Assembly (NCBI GenBank): GCA_964515555.1
Contig: CAZEVY010000004.1
Span: forward strand, 59,068 to 123,067
Direction: 5' to 3'
Source: CAZEVY01 sp964515555
Lineage (GTDB): Bacteria > Acidobacteriota > Terriglobia > Bryobacterales > Bryobacteraceae
Length of the DNA: 64,000 nt
Below the pieces are notes generated by a model. That model was not told where the DNA came from, did not search any database, and saw only the letters and a list, made by a program, of their open reading frames with translations. Position 1 is the first letter of the stretch; every line of letters starts with the position of its first letter. The position numbers and the translations under genes are program-made. Below are positions 25,008-34,559 of this stretch, in pieces.

Positions 25008-28000
25008 TCAGAATTCCAGCCGCAGGGCCAACTGCAACTGCCGCGGCGCCTTCGCCGAGAAGATACGGCCGAACGGCGCCGGCTCGTCGGCGAAGCGCTC
25101 CGGCAGATCGAACTGCGCCCGGTTGGCGAGGTTGAACGCCTGCGCGTCGGCGACCAGCCTCCATGCCTCCGCCACGCGGAATCGCCTGGAGATACCCGCG
25201 TCCAGTTGTACGATTCCCGGGCCTCGCACGATGTTCCGCCCCGCCGATCCGAAACGGTATTGCGGCGCCAGGCGGAACGCCGACGTATCGAACCAGCGCT
25301 CCGGTGTCCGGTCGGCGAGCCGCGGGTCGCGCAGCACATCCGGCCGGTCCGACCCGAAGATGCCGCCCGTGTTGCCCGTGTTGCTGTTGTCGAACCGCAG
25401 GACCGGCGTGAATGGCTGCCCGGCCTGCGCCACCGCAATCAACCGCAGGTCGGTCGCTCGCGACGCCCAGTGGCGCCACGGAGAGCGCGCCACGGCCGCC
25501 AACGAGAACCGATGCGGCATGTCGAAGCTCGAAAGTCCGCGCTCGGCGCGATAATTCCGGCTGTCCTGCGGGAAATTCTTGTCGGGTTTGGTCGCGAGGA
25601 ACGCGGACGTGTCGTCGATCGACTTGGACCAGGTGTAGGCGGCGACCAGACCCAGTCCGCGCGAGAGACGGCGGTCGACGAGCGCCTGGAGGGAGTGAAA
25701 CACCGAATGCCCGGAGGTCTCGGTGAAGAACACGCCGCCGAACGCCGGATTCGGCCTGCGCGCGGCCACCGCGCCCGGTCCCGGCGGCGGCTGGTTGATG
25801 TCTCGCGACCGGATCAGGTGCGTCCCCTTCGAAGCCACATATGCCACCGACGCCGTGGCGGAAGGCGCCAGCCGCCGCTCCACCGTAAGACTCCAGTGCT
25901 GAAGATACCCGGTCGTGATGTCCATCGCGAGCGTGCTCGGCGACGGCGGCGGCGTGATCCCTCCCCCGGTCGGAAACGGATTGTTAAGCGTCAGCAGCGA
26001 CGTCTGCGTCGGGAAGAAGATGCGCACGTTAAATAGCGGCGGATTGAAGTAGAGCGACGAGTTCACCACTGTCATCCCCGCATCGTGGTAAACGCCGTAG
26101 CCGGCGCGCACCGCCCAGTCGCCGCCCGGCGTCCAGGCCACGCCGATCCGCGGTGCGGCGTTGTTGCGGTCGCCGCGATAGCCCGCGCGTGGCACGCCGT
26201 TCTCGCCGACGCGCACCAGCCGCGCCGCGCCGGCGTCCAGAATATACATCCGATCGTCGGGATCCACGGGCGGCGCATGGTACTCGTAGCGCACGCCGAG
26301 GCTCAGGCTCAAGTCCCGCCGCGGCCGCCAGTCGTCCTGGAAGTACACGCTGTGCGAAGTCGTCCGCAGCTTTTGGCGATTGTCGAAGGTCGACTGGATT
26401 CCGAACGAGGGAAAGCCGAGCAGCAGGTCGCTGATACCGCTCCCGCTGACGACACCCGAAAACGTCAGCGACCCGCGCGCGAAGTAATCCAGGAAACCGT
26501 CGACCGAGAACCGGCGGACCTCGCCGCCGAACTTCAGCGCGTGCGCACCACGCGAAATTGAAATCGCCTCCGCGAACTGCCAGGTATGCGTGGTGCGCTC
26601 CAGAGGAAGCTGATCCACGTCGCCGGCGACCGAGTACCCGGCCGTCTTGATCGAAGGGAAACCGAAGTCGCGCGGGCGCACCCGCAGCCAGTCGACGCCC
26701 CACAGCGCGCCGGCGTCGACCGCGTGATTCTGCTGACGGGCGTGCCGGAAGGATCGCCCGAAGTTGATGCGCGCCGTGTTCACCGAGCGCGGCCCCAGTA
26801 CGTACTGGTGCTCGGCGGCGATGCTGTGTCCGGTGTTCCGGACGAAGTTGCCGAAACCCGGCACATCCGTCGATTCCTCGGCGAACGGCTCGAGCAGGTC
26901 GTCGTCGCCCAGCCCGAAACGCGCCGCCAGGCGCGAGCGATTCGAGAAGGGAAGGTCGACGCGTGCGAACGCATGGTCGAGCCGGTCACGGAGAACCGGC
27001 TGCGATAGGGAATTGCCGGCGGCGCCGGGCCGGTTCGGCAGCGGATAGAGATCCAGAACCCGGCGCGCGACCGGCGAGATGCGCGCGGCCGGGAGGCGGT
27101 CGCCGGTGAAGGGCCGCTGCGTGAAAGGGTCCACCACGATGCGTCCCGCCGGGATGACGCCGTCGCGATCGTCCAGGGTCGGCACCGTGGCGAGTCGTGT
27201 AAGACCGCGCCGCTCGCGCAGACCTTCGTACGTCGCGAACACGAAGGCGCGATCCCGCACCAGCGGTCCGCCGGCCGCGCCCCCGAACTGGTTGCGGCGA
27301 TAGCCGGGTTTCCCCGTCGAGTCAAAGAAATTGCGGGCGTCGAGCGCCCCGTTTCGGAAGTAGTCGTAGACGGCCCCGTGCCAGGACGCGCCGCCCGATC
27401 GCGTGACGACGTTGATCTGTCCCCCCGCGCCGCGCCCGTACTCGGCGCCATAGCTCGCGGCGAGCACCTTGAACTCGCGGATGGACTCGAGCGAGGGCTG
27501 AAGTACGTAGCGGTTGGTGTACTGATCGTTGTTGTCGGCGCCGTCGATGGTGAAGTTATTGAACTCCTCGCGGCCGCCCGAGGCGTGCATGGCGAACGAC
27601 CCTCGCGAGGAGAGCTCGGAATCCTGCACCGGCGGGAGCACGCCGGGCGCCAGAAAGCTCAGTTGCAGGAAATCGCGCCGGTTGAGCGGAAGCTGCTCCA
27701 GCGACGCGCGGTCGAGCGTCAAGCCCGCCGCGGGAGACTCGCTTTCCAGCGCGCGCGGCGGCGCGGCCACCTCGATCGACTGGCGCATCGGCGCGACCTC
27801 CAGTACAAGGTCCTGCGCGGTTCTGCTGTCGACGCGCACCATCACGCCCGTCGCCGTCACAGCCTGAAGCTTCGGCGCGGCGGCCGTGACGTCGTAGGCG
27901 CCGGGCGGCAGTCCGTCGATTCGGTAGGCGCCCGCGAATCCGGTCGTTGTGGAGCGCGTTACGCGCCGCTCGGTGTTCGACGCCCGGACTTCGGCGCCGG

Positions 28001-28103
28001 CGACCGCGCGGCCGGCGGCGTCGGCTACTACGCCATGGATGACGCCAGTGGTGGTCTGACCGTGCGCCGCCGCCAGCAGTAGAATCGGGGACCAGCCGCG
28101 CAC
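25008..28103 (-). CDS. Oar-like TonB-dependent receptor with N-terminal carboxypeptidase-regulatory domain, second copy type
   Basis: 1031 residues from GTG 28103, whose product starts with a short signal peptide (MRGWSPILLLAAAHG). A CarboxypepD_reg domain (GVIHGVVADAAGRAVAGAEV, GAYRIDGLPPGAYDV) is followed by the plug (EQLPLNRRDFLQLSFLAPG, FTIDGADNNDQYTNRY, YGAEYGRGAGGQINVVTRSG) and a barrel ending LQLALRLEF. It shares the architecture of the receptor at 17430 but is shorter and clearly divergent, so it probably handles another ligand. TAGCAT (28110-28115) lies exactly 6 nt before the GTG and contains the TAG stop of the YCII gene just upstream on the same strand. Confidence 0.9.
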   Translation of the reverse strand: MRGWSPILLLAAAHGQTTTGVIHGVVADAAGRAVAGAEVRASNTERRVTRSTTTGFAGAYRIDGLPPGAYDVTAAAPKLQAVTATGVMVRVDSRTAQDLVLEVAPMRQSIEVAAPPRALESESPAAGLTLDRASLEQLPLNRRDFLQLSFLAPGVLPPVQDSELSSRGSFAMHASGGREEFNNFTIDGADNNDQYTNRYVLQPSLESIREFKVLAASYGAEYGRGAGGQINVVTRSGGASWHGAVYDYFRNGALDARNFFDSTGKPGYRRNQFGGAAGGPLVRDRAFVFATYEGLRERRGLTRLATVPTLDDRDGVIPAGRIVVDPFTQRPFTGDRLPAARISPVARRVLDLYPLPNRPGAAGNSLSQPVLRDRLDHAFARVDLPFSNRSRLAARFGLGDDDLLEPFAEESTDVPGFGNFVRNTGHSIAAEHQYVLGPRSVNTARINFGRSFRHARQQNHAVDAGALWGVDWLRVRPRDFGFPSIKTAGYSVAGDVDQLPLERTTHTWQFAEAISISRGAHALKFGGEVRRFSVDGFLDYFARGSLTFSGVVSGSGISDLLLGFPSFGIQSTFDNRQKLRTTSHSVYFQDDWRPRRDLSLSLGVRYEYHAPPVDPDDRMYILDAGAARLVRVGENGVPRAGYRGDRNNAAPRIGVAWTPGGDWAVRAGYGVYHDAGMTVVNSSLYFNPPLFNVRIFFPTQTSLLTLNNPFPTGGGITPPPSPSTLAMDITTGYLQHWSLTVERRLAPSATASVAYVASKGTHLIRSRDINQPPPGPGAVAARRPNPAFGGVFFTETSGHSVFHSLQALVDRRLSRGLGLVAAYTWSKSIDDTSAFLATKPDKNFPQDSRNYRAERGLSSFDMPHRFSLAAVARSPWRHWASRATDLRLIAVAQAGQPFTPVLRFDNSNTGNTGGIFGSDRPDVLRDPRLADRTPERWFDTSAFRLAPQYRFGSAGRNIVRGPGIVQLDAGISRRFRVAEAWRLVADAQAFNLANRAQFDLPERFADEPAPFGRIFSAKAPRQLQLALRLEF

Positions 28104-28109
28104 ACTCTC

Positions 28110-28115
28110 ATGCTA
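28110..28115 (-). promoter_or_regulatory. -10-like hexamer TAGCAT overlapping the stop codon of the upstream gene
   Basis: Read on the minus strand, the TAG stop of the tandem YCII gene forms the first half of TAGCAT, followed by 6 nt and the GTG of the receptor gene. Confidence 0.45.
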
Positions 28116-28823
28116 CGGCATGACGCGCTCTTCGCACATCCAGTCGTAGAGATCGTAAAGGAACCAGCCGGCCTTCACGAGCGGATCGGCCTCGGCGATA
28201 GCGCGCGCCTCCTCGATACTCGCGAGCTTGAGGACAAAGACGCCACCGGGCGTGGTGGCCAGGTCGGCATAGGGGCCCGCGAGCGCCAGCTTTCCCTCGC
28301 CGCGCAGCTTCACGAGCACGTCGAGGTGCTCCTTGCCGAGCTTGGGAAGCTCTGGACTCTCCATGCCGCCCCAATTCGGGCCGCGGCGGAACACGATCAG
28401 CTGAAAAGTCCGCATCTTCGTCGCCATTTTCGGATCGGCCCTGTACATTTTCGCGTATTCTTCGCCGATTCCTTTGAAGGAACTCCACGGGCGCACCTCG
28501 ACCGCCAGGAGCTTGGCCTCGACTGCCGGGTCCGCCGACGCCAGCGCCAGCGCATCGGCGGCCGACGGAGTCTTGAAGATCACGATGCCGCGAAGCTTTG
28601 ACCCCGCGGTCGCGATCGGCCCCGCGGCGACGACCTCGCCGCGCTCGAACAGCGATCGCAGGTGCGCCAGGTGCAGGCCCTGAATGCGTTGGCCCTCCTC
28701 CCGCGGAAGCTGTGGGCGCTCGGGATGCGAGACCAGGTACACGAGCGTGTACCGCGTCGTCTCGGGAAGTCCTTGAGCGGCGCCCAGCGACGCCGCGGCG
28801 AGTGCGAGCAGGAATCGGCTCAT
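28113..28823 (-). CDS. exported protein with two tandem YCII domains
   Basis: 236 residues: signal peptide (MSRFLLALAAASLGAAQG), then two YCII-like ferredoxin folds at about 25-115 and 135-225. The first shows YTLVYLVSHPERP, the His of the putative catalytic site (GLHLAHLRSLFERG) and VVAAGPIATAG; the second FQLIVFRRGPNWGG, KEHLDVLVKLRGEGKLALAGPYAD. YCII proteins are usually single cytosolic domains with a conserved His-Asp pair; function is not firmly known. Export plus internal duplication is unusual. TAATCT ends exactly 6 nt before the ATG at 28823, so the mRNA may be leaderless. Confidence 0.85.
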   Translation of the reverse strand: MSRFLLALAAASLGAAQGLPETTRYTLVYLVSHPERPQLPREEGQRIQGLHLAHLRSLFERGEVVAAGPIATAGSKLRGIVIFKTPSAADALALASADPAVEAKLLAVEVRPWSSFKGIGEEYAKMYRADPKMATKMRTFQLIVFRRGPNWGGMESPELPKLGKEHLDVLVKLRGEGKLALAGPYADLATTPGGVFVLKLASIEEARAIAEADPLVKAGWFLYDLYDWMCEERVMP

Positions 28824-28963
28824 ATCGATAGATTACGCGCTTCCGGAGATTCCTTTGCCGGACGCTCCGATGGGCCGGGCGGTCACGATCCCCGGTGTGA
28901 GCGTGGTTCCCACGATGTTGCGTAGCCCCGCTGCCTCGGGCCTCGAAAAAGAGACTCCGCCGG

Positions 28964-30064
28964 TTATCCGCCGGCCGCTGGGGCCGCGATCATTCCCGGC
29001 CGCGAATAGTCGATCGGAACGATCCGGTACCGGTAGACCATGCCGTGCTGGCCGACCAGGTAGCCATTCTTGGCGTCGGGAAAGGTCACGGCGCGTGGGG
29101 CGGCGGGGAGCGTCATCGGCCGTGAGGTGAACGTCCGCCCGCCGTTGAAGGAGTATCCCGCGACGCGGCCGTTCTCATTGACTCCGACCACGATCTTCCC
29201 CCCTCCGGAAGCGTAGATGCTCCGCCAGGCGGGCGGATTCGCCGAGCCCGTCCAGGAAGCGCCGCCGTCGGCGGTCCAGAACACCTGGCCGCTCGCCAGC
29301 AGGACGATGCCTTCTTTCTCCGACCAGAAGTGAATGCTGTCGACCTGGTGTTTCGTGTCGGGAATGATCGAGTGTGTCCAGGTGGCGCCGCCGTCGGCGG
29401 TCTTCGAGAAGGACGCCAGGTTGGTACCCATGTTGAGCGGGGCCGCGCCGCCCATGAAGCCGATCTCCGGACTCACGAACTGAATGTCGCGGACGATGCA
29501 GCCGAGCTTCCGCGCCAGCCCGTCGACCGTAGTCTCCACGCCGCAGGGGTCGGCGCGCTTCCAACTCTTGCCGCCGTCGCTGCTGTGGTTCATCATCGAC
29601 CGGGACTGCGAGTCCCCCCGATCCGCCACCATCCCGCGCAGCGGCGAAACGAACCACAACGCCCGCGACGTCGAGGGAACCTTGCCGAGCGCCGCCCAGT
29701 TGGCTCCGTCCGTGGTGCCCAGCAGGCCGCTGCGCTCGGTTTTCGCCCAGCCGTGGCTGGCGTCGAGCAGGAAGATCTCGTCGAGGTCCTGCTCCACCGC
29801 CTCGGGATCGCCGCCCAGTTGCACTTTCCAGGTCTTGCCACCGTCGGCGGTGTGGATGATCGTCGACTTGGCGCCCGCCACCCAGCAGGTTTCCGGTCCG
29901 GTGCAGGAGATCGCATTGAGCTCGATGTCTTTGGAGAACGGCACGGGCTCCCAGATCGCCTTGTACTTTTGCTCGGCGGGAGCGCCCTTGGGCGCCCGCG
30001 CCTGAGCCGCCGCCGCTCCGGCGGCGAACGCTGCGATCATTGCGAATCTCAAGTATCGAGGCAT
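28964..30064 (-). CDS. exported YCF48/BNR-repeat beta-propeller protein
   Basis: 366 residues with a signal peptide (MPRYLRFAMIAAFAAGAAAAQA). Several Asp-box or YCF48-like repeats are visible, for example STIIHTADGGKTWKVQL, GLLGTTDGANWAALG, SFSKTADGGATWTHSII and VFWTADGGASWTGSA. YCF48 (Hcf136-like) propellers assist assembly of photosystem II in phototrophs, but in heterotrophs related proteins are exported and of unknown role. GAGGAG lies 8 nt before the ATG. It is close to, but not overlapping, the acyl-CoA dehydrogenase gene upstream. Confidence 0.85.
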   Translation of the reverse strand: MPRYLRFAMIAAFAAGAAAAQARAPKGAPAEQKYKAIWEPVPFSKDIELNAISCTGPETCWVAGAKSTIIHTADGGKTWKVQLGGDPEAVEQDLDEIFLLDASHGWAKTERSGLLGTTDGANWAALGKVPSTSRALWFVSPLRGMVADRGDSQSRSMMNHSSDGGKSWKRADPCGVETTVDGLARKLGCIVRDIQFVSPEIGFMGGAAPLNMGTNLASFSKTADGGATWTHSIIPDTKHQVDSIHFWSEKEGIVLLASGQVFWTADGGASWTGSANPPAWRSIYASGGGKIVVGVNENGRVAGYSFNGGRTFTSRPMTLPAAPRAVTFPDAKNGYLVGQHGMVYRYRIVPIDYSRPGMIAAPAAGG

Positions 30065-30106
30065 TTCTCGTCTCCTCGGCGTGTAGTGCGCCTTGTTTTT
30101 TTCGGA

Positions 30107-31300
30107 TCAGTAGCTCTTGGGCAACCCAAGAGTATACGTCCCCACGATGTTGCGTTGGATTTCCGACGTCCCCGCCTCGATCGTGTGGCCGCGCGCGCGC
30201 AGGAATGCGTAGGCCCACTGGCCGGAGTCGGGCGCGAGCGAGCACTCCTCGGTGAGCTGCGCGTAGGGGCCTAGAATCTCCGACGCCACCTGCTGGAAGC
30301 GCTGCAAATACTCGCTCCAGAAGATCTTCAGAATCGACCCCTCCGGTCCCGGCACGCCGTTCTGATTCACGCGCGTGATGGCGCGCATCTGCGTCAGCCG
30401 GAAAATCTCGATCTCGGCGCGGCACTGCGCCAGCTTTTGGCGGATTACCGGGTCCTGGGACGCCGGCCGACCGTTGCGGTCGATGGTGCGCGCCAGCGCC
30501 GCCAGCCGCTCGAACTGCCGCTGGAAGTTGACATGCAGACTCGCGCCGAAGGTCCCGCGCTCGTGCATCAGTGTAGTGATGGCGACGTTCCATCCGTCGT
30601 TGACCTTGCCGAGCACATTGGCCGCCGGGACACGCACGGCGTCGAAGGAGATCTCGGTGAATTCGCTCTCGCCCGTCATCTGCCGCAGCGGCCGTACCGA
30701 AACGCCCGGCGAGTGCATGTCGACCAGGATGTAGGTGAGACCCTTGTGCTTGGGCGCCTCCGCATCGGTGCGGATCAGCAGCGCGCACCAGTCGGCCGCC
30801 CAGCCGTAGCTGGTCCACACCTTGTGTCCGCTGACGACGTAGTGATCGCCGTCGAGGCGGCCTTCGGTGCGCAGCGCGGCCAGGTCGCTGCCGGCGTTGG
30901 GTTCCGAGAAGCCCTGGCACCAGATCTCGTCGCCGCTGAGGATGTTGGCGAGGTAGCGGCGCTTCTGTTCGTCGTTCCCGACGGAAATAATCGTCGGGCC
31001 GATGATGCCGATGCCGAGCACGTTTGCCATCGGCGGGGCCTGCGCGCGGGCCATCTCCTCGTGATAGACCACCTGCTCGATGAGCGACGCCCCGCGTCCG
31101 CCGAACTGCTTCGGCCACGCCACGCCGGCCCAGCCCGCCTCGAATACCTTCTTCTGCCAGCCCCGGATGAAGGCGAAGCGCTCGGACATCGAGGGCAGCG
31201 CGGCGTGACGCTCGCGCCAGCCGTGCGGGACGTTGCCGGCGAGCCAGGCCCGCAGCTCGTCGCGGAACTGCTCCTGCGATGGCGTCAGATTGAGATCCAT
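30107..31300 (-). CDS. acyl-CoA dehydrogenase family protein
   Basis: 397 residues from ATG 31300 (MDLNLTPSQEQFRDELRAWL). The FAD-binding core shows WCQGFSEPNAGSDLAALRT and GHKVWTSYGWAADWCALLIRT; the C-terminal SEYLQRF and the final RGHTIEAGTSEIQRNIVGTYTLGLP are typical. A catalytic Glu is expected near the C-terminal region; from the text alone I cannot confirm which residue. It oxidises acyl-CoA thioesters and passes electrons to ETF. The upstream frame to 31393 is rejected because it lacks family similarity. TATACT lies 10 nt before the ATG. RarA follows upstream on the same strand after 28 bp. Confidence 0.9.
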   Translation of the reverse strand: MDLNLTPSQEQFRDELRAWLAGNVPHGWRERHAALPSMSERFAFIRGWQKKVFEAGWAGVAWPKQFGGRGASLIEQVVYHEEMARAQAPPMANVLGIGIIGPTIISVGNDEQKRRYLANILSGDEIWCQGFSEPNAGSDLAALRTEGRLDGDHYVVSGHKVWTSYGWAADWCALLIRTDAEAPKHKGLTYILVDMHSPGVSVRPLRQMTGESEFTEISFDAVRVPAANVLGKVNDGWNVAITTLMHERGTFGASLHVNFQRQFERLAALARTIDRNGRPASQDPVIRQKLAQCRAEIEIFRLTQMRAITRVNQNGVPGPEGSILKIFWSEYLQRFQQVASEILGPYAQLTEECSLAPDSGQWAYAFLRARGHTIEAGTSEIQRNIVGTYTLGLPKSY

Positions 31301-31328
31301 GCTTCGCGCCAGTATATCGCGGGCTGCT

Positions 31329-32645
31329 CTAAGCCTTCCCGCGCGCCCTGCGAATCTCCTCCAGGCGCTCGCGCAGCCGCGCCTCGATCCCACGATCCTT
31401 CGGAAGATAGAACCGCGTCCCGGCCAGCGACTCCGGCAGGCACTCCATCGTCGACATGGCGTCGTCGAAGTCGTGCGCGTGCTGGTAGCCCTGCGCGTAG
31501 CCCCACTCCTTCATCGGCTTCGTGGGCGCGTTGCGAAGCTGCATCGGAACGGGTTCGGCGACTCGTGTCCGCGCCGCCTCCGCCGCCGCGCCGAGCGCCT
31601 TGTAGGCCGCGTCCGATTTCGGCGCCATGGCGAGGTAGATCGTCGCTTGCGCCAGCGCCTGGTCGCCCTCCGGGATTCCGAGGAAGTGCACCGTCTGCAT
31701 GGCGGCGATCGACTGCTCCATCGCCCGCGGATCCGCCATCCCGACGTCCTCGATCGCCATGCGTACCAGCCGCCGCGCGATGTAGAGCCGGTCCTCGCCG
31801 CCTTCGAGCATCCGCGCCAGCCAGTAGAGCGCCGCGTCCGGATCGCTCGATCGAACCGACTTTTGCAGCGCCGAGATCAGGTTGAAGTGCTCCTCGCCGC
31901 TCTTGTCGTAGAGCAGCACCTTGCGCTGGAGTGCGTCCTCGATCGTCTGCGTCGTGACCGGCCCTTCGGCGGAGGCCGCCGCCACCAGCTCCAGAAGGTT
32001 GTAGGCCGACCGCGCGTCGCCGTTCGAGTGAATCGCGATCTGCTCCAGCATCTCGCCGGCGATGTCGAGTTTGCGCCCGCCGAGGCCGCGGACTTCGTCG
32101 GCGAGCGCGCGCGAGAGGAGTCCGGCGAGTTCTTCCGGCGTGAGGCCCCGAAGGCGGTAGACCTTGGTGCGCGACAGCAGCGCCGAGATCACCTCGAACG
32201 ACGGGTTCTCGGTGGTGGCGCCGATGAGCGTCACGTCGCCGCGCTCCACGTAGGGCAGGAAGGCGTCCTGCTGCGCCTTGTTGAAGCGGTGGATTTCGTC
32301 GACGAAGACCACGGTTCGCCGGCCGAGACGGCGTCGGCGCTCGGCGTCGGCCATCACCGTCTTCACTTCCTTGATGCCGCTGAGGACCGCGCTGAAGGGG
32401 ACGAAATCGGCGCGGCTGGCCCGCGCGATCAGTCGCGCCAGCGTCGTCTTGCCGGTGCCGGGCGGCCCCCACAGGATCATCGAGGTGACCTGGTCGCGCT
32501 CGATCTGCTGACGGAGCGGCTTGCCGGGACCGAGAATGTGCTCCTGGCCGGCGTACTCGTCGAGCGTCTCCGGCCGCATGCGCTCGGCCAGGGGCCGCGG
32601 CGGTTCGCTCGCGCGTGCCACCGGCGCCGGGTCGAAGAGGCTCAT
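31329..32645 (-). CDS. rarA: RarA (MgsA) replication-associated recombination ATPase
   Basis: 438 residues. The AAA core has Walker A (MILWGPPGTGKTTLARLIA), Walker B (VVFVDEIHRFNKAQQDAFLPYVE), sensor 1 (GATTENPSFEV) and the arginine-finger region, followed by the lid and the C-terminal tetramerisation domain (KSDAAYKALGAA, and the ending with AHDFDDAMSTMECLPESLAG). RarA acts at stalled replication forks and single-strand DNA ends. The ATG at 32645 lies 8 nt after GATAAT (32654-32659, minus strand). Confidence 0.96.
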   Translation of the reverse strand: MSLFDPAPVARASEPPRPLAERMRPETLDEYAGQEHILGPGKPLRQQIERDQVTSMILWGPPGTGKTTLARLIARASRADFVPFSAVLSGIKEVKTVMADAERRRRLGRRTVVFVDEIHRFNKAQQDAFLPYVERGDVTLIGATTENPSFEVISALLSRTKVYRLRGLTPEELAGLLSRALADEVRGLGGRKLDIAGEMLEQIAIHSNGDARSAYNLLELVAAASAEGPVTTQTIEDALQRKVLLYDKSGEEHFNLISALQKSVRSSDPDAALYWLARMLEGGEDRLYIARRLVRMAIEDVGMADPRAMEQSIAAMQTVHFLGIPEGDQALAQATIYLAMAPKSDAAYKALGAAAEAARTRVAEPVPMQLRNAPTKPMKEWGYAQGYQHAHDFDDAMSTMECLPESLAGTRFYLPKDRGIEARLRERLEEIRRARGKA

Positions 32646-32693
32646 CGCCCTGGATTATCGCATTGCACCAGCGCGTGGGGAGCGGGCCGCCAG

Positions 32694-33116
32694 CTACGTT
32701 GCAGTGCGGGGCGGATCGCGAAGAGGACGGCCGAAAAACAGAACGTAGCCGTCGGCGTCCTTGATCTCGAATCCACGCAAGCCGTCATCGGTGTCCTTGA
32801 GCGGTTCGAAAAACTCGACATGGCGCGACGAGAACTCCGCCGCCAGCGCGTCCGGGTCGGGGACATAGAGGTAGGCGTCCCAGCGGGCGATGCCTTTCTG
32901 AACGTCTCGAGTGTAGTTCGGCACTGGATCGACGCCGACGTCCTTGAACAGGATCATCGCAGCGCCGCGCTGGACAATGCCGAAGAAGATATCGTCAGGC
33001 TCGGGCCCTTGAAACGTGATGTCGAACCCGAGACGGTCGCGATAGAACGCGAGGGTGGTGGGGACATGATTCACAATGAAGAGCGGCGCAATGCCGGAGA
33101 TTTCTGGTTTGTTCAT
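32694..33116 (-). CDS. VOC (glyoxalase/bleomycin resistance) family protein
   Basis: 140 residues from ATG 33116 (MNKPEISGIAPLF; a GTG two codons earlier is in frame). VOC pattern: IVNHVPTTLAFYRDRLGFDITFQ, RWDAYLYVPDPDALAAEF and GLRGFEIKDADGYVLFFGRP. The expected metal ligands, His in the first motif and Glu near the end (GFEIKDADG), are visible. The family includes dioxygenases, isomerases and drug-binding proteins; no specific activity can be assigned. It sits between RarA and a serine hydrolase on the same strand, with gaps of 48 and 66 bp. Confidence 0.85.
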   Translation of the reverse strand: MNKPEISGIAPLFIVNHVPTTLAFYRDRLGFDITFQGPEPDDIFFGIVQRGAAMILFKDVGVDPVPNYTRDVQKGIARWDAYLYVPDPDALAAEFSSRHVEFFEPLKDTDDGLRGFEIKDADGYVLFFGRPLRDPPRTAT

Positions 33117-33182
33117 TGCCACGCCGGCTTTCCCAAACGATCGCCACGGCCTGCCATGCTGCCACCCGCGCTGAGCGATCGG

Positions 33183-34502
33183 TTATTCCTGCTTCGTGAA
33201 AACCCTCTTCTGACCGGCTCGAGTGATAGTCATCTCGCGTTTCGCGGCATCGAATTCGAAAAAGACGAAGGGATCGATCTTGAATTTGTCCTCCGCCGTC
33301 GCCTCGAGGGGGACAGCGGATTCCCGCGCCGGCTGAAAGTAGAGCGTCGTGCCCTCTCGTGTGATCGTCAATCTCACGGGAGCCCCCGGGATCGAGTAAA
33401 CGCCGACGTACCGGTCCAGAACTTCCGGGCTGACCTCCACCGCGTCGAAGGTGGGGATTTGAAACGGCCGATTCCAGTAGATGTCCAGGACGCCCCTCAC
33501 GATATTGCTGACCGGGTAGATCTTCGCGTTCGTTGTGTAGGCCAGGGCGAACTTCTCGTCCGGAAGGTAGGCCAGCCACGCTCCGGAGCTGGTGGTCCCG
33601 CCCGTGTACCCGTAGAGGGTCTTGCCGCCGAACGAGAACGGTCCCATTCCCATACCCTCGCCGTCCCTCATCGTCGTCATCTGCTTGAGGTGTTCGGCGG
33701 AGACCAGCTTCAGATCGAACAGCGCCTGGATAAATCTCGCCATGTCGGTGGGTGTCGAAAGGATCGATCCCGCTCCGGCCGTGACGCTGAAATCGACTTC
33801 GGCTGATTCTTTCCATCCTCCGATGTAGACATAGGAAAGAGCTTCGTTCTTGCCGGGATCCGTCTTTCCGCTGCCGAAGTAGGTGTCCTTGAGCCCGGCC
33901 TTGGAAGTGATTCTCTCCCTCAGTGCCTCCGGATACGGTTTGCCACCGGCTTTTTCCACGATGTAACCCAATAAGACATAGCCCGCGTTGCTGTACCGAT
34001 GCATGGCGTCCGGTTCAAAGTCAGGCTGGCCTTGAGCAATACGGGCGACCACTTCCTCCCGTGTCCTGTATTGCTTCCCCCAGGAACCATCGGCCTCCTG
34101 GTCGTGGATGCCGCTGCGGTGCGCGAGCATCTGCCCGATGGTGATTCGGGCGGCGTTCGGGATCTGCGGTATGAATTGGTCGAGCGTGTCGGTGAGCCTT
34201 AGCTTCTTTTCCTCGACGAGCTGAAAGATCATCACGGCGGTAAACGTTTTTGTGATCGAGGCGATCCTGTATTTCGTTTCCGCGGTCGAAGGCTTCTTCT
34301 CGTTCCCGTCGATCTGGCTGTAGCCGAAGGAGCGGTTGTAAACAACGTTGCCGTCCTTGGCGAGAGTCAGGCTCCCCATCCCCTTGTTCTTTTGGGCGAG
34401 CCGGTCGAGAAACTCATCGAGTTTCGCCTTGTCGAACGTCTGTGCCTGGACTGCGCTGGAAAACGCCAGCGTTAGCAGCGTCGCGAATCGTAATCTGGTC
34501 AT
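33183..34502 (-). CDS. secreted class-C beta-lactamase-like serine hydrolase
   Basis: 439 residues from ATG 34502, starting a signal peptide (MTRLRFATLLTLAFSSAVQA) and preceded by AGGTGAAA. The full catalytic set is present: YRIASITKTFTAVMIFQL (Ser-x-x-Lys), YSNAGYVLLGYIVEKAGG (Tyr-x-Asn) and a GYTGGTTSSG element near residue 320. A C-terminal lipocalin-like or SH3-like extension follows. Likely an esterase, D-aminopeptidase or peptidase of the CubicO/class-C group rather than a true beta-lactamase. Its base composition is lower in GC than its neighbours. The promoter at 34560-34588 is shared in design with the pseudoenzyme gene at 12228. Confidence 0.92.
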   Translation of the reverse strand: MTRLRFATLLTLAFSSAVQAQTFDKAKLDEFLDRLAQKNKGMGSLTLAKDGNVVYNRSFGYSQIDGNEKKPSTAETKYRIASITKTFTAVMIFQLVEEKKLRLTDTLDQFIPQIPNAARITIGQMLAHRSGIHDQEADGSWGKQYRTREEVVARIAQGQPDFEPDAMHRYSNAGYVLLGYIVEKAGGKPYPEALRERITSKAGLKDTYFGSGKTDPGKNEALSYVYIGGWKESAEVDFSVTAGAGSILSTPTDMARFIQALFDLKLVSAEHLKQMTTMRDGEGMGMGPFSFGGKTLYGYTGGTTSSGAWLAYLPDEKFALAYTTNAKIYPVSNIVRGVLDIYWNRPFQIPTFDAVEVSPEVLDRYVGVYSIPGAPVRLTITREGTTLYFQPARESAVPLEATAEDKFKIDPFVFFEFDAAKREMTITRAGQKRVFTKQE

Positions 34503-34559
34503 AAGTTGCGTTTCACCTGCGCGCCGGCTGCGCGCTGCGTCCACCCCGTTCCATAGCAC

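Noticed and set aside
31233..33806. Plus-strand open frame of about 857 codons across RarA, VOC and serine hydrolase genes
   Set aside because: It spans three well-supported minus-strand genes, and its composition is that of an antisense shadow.
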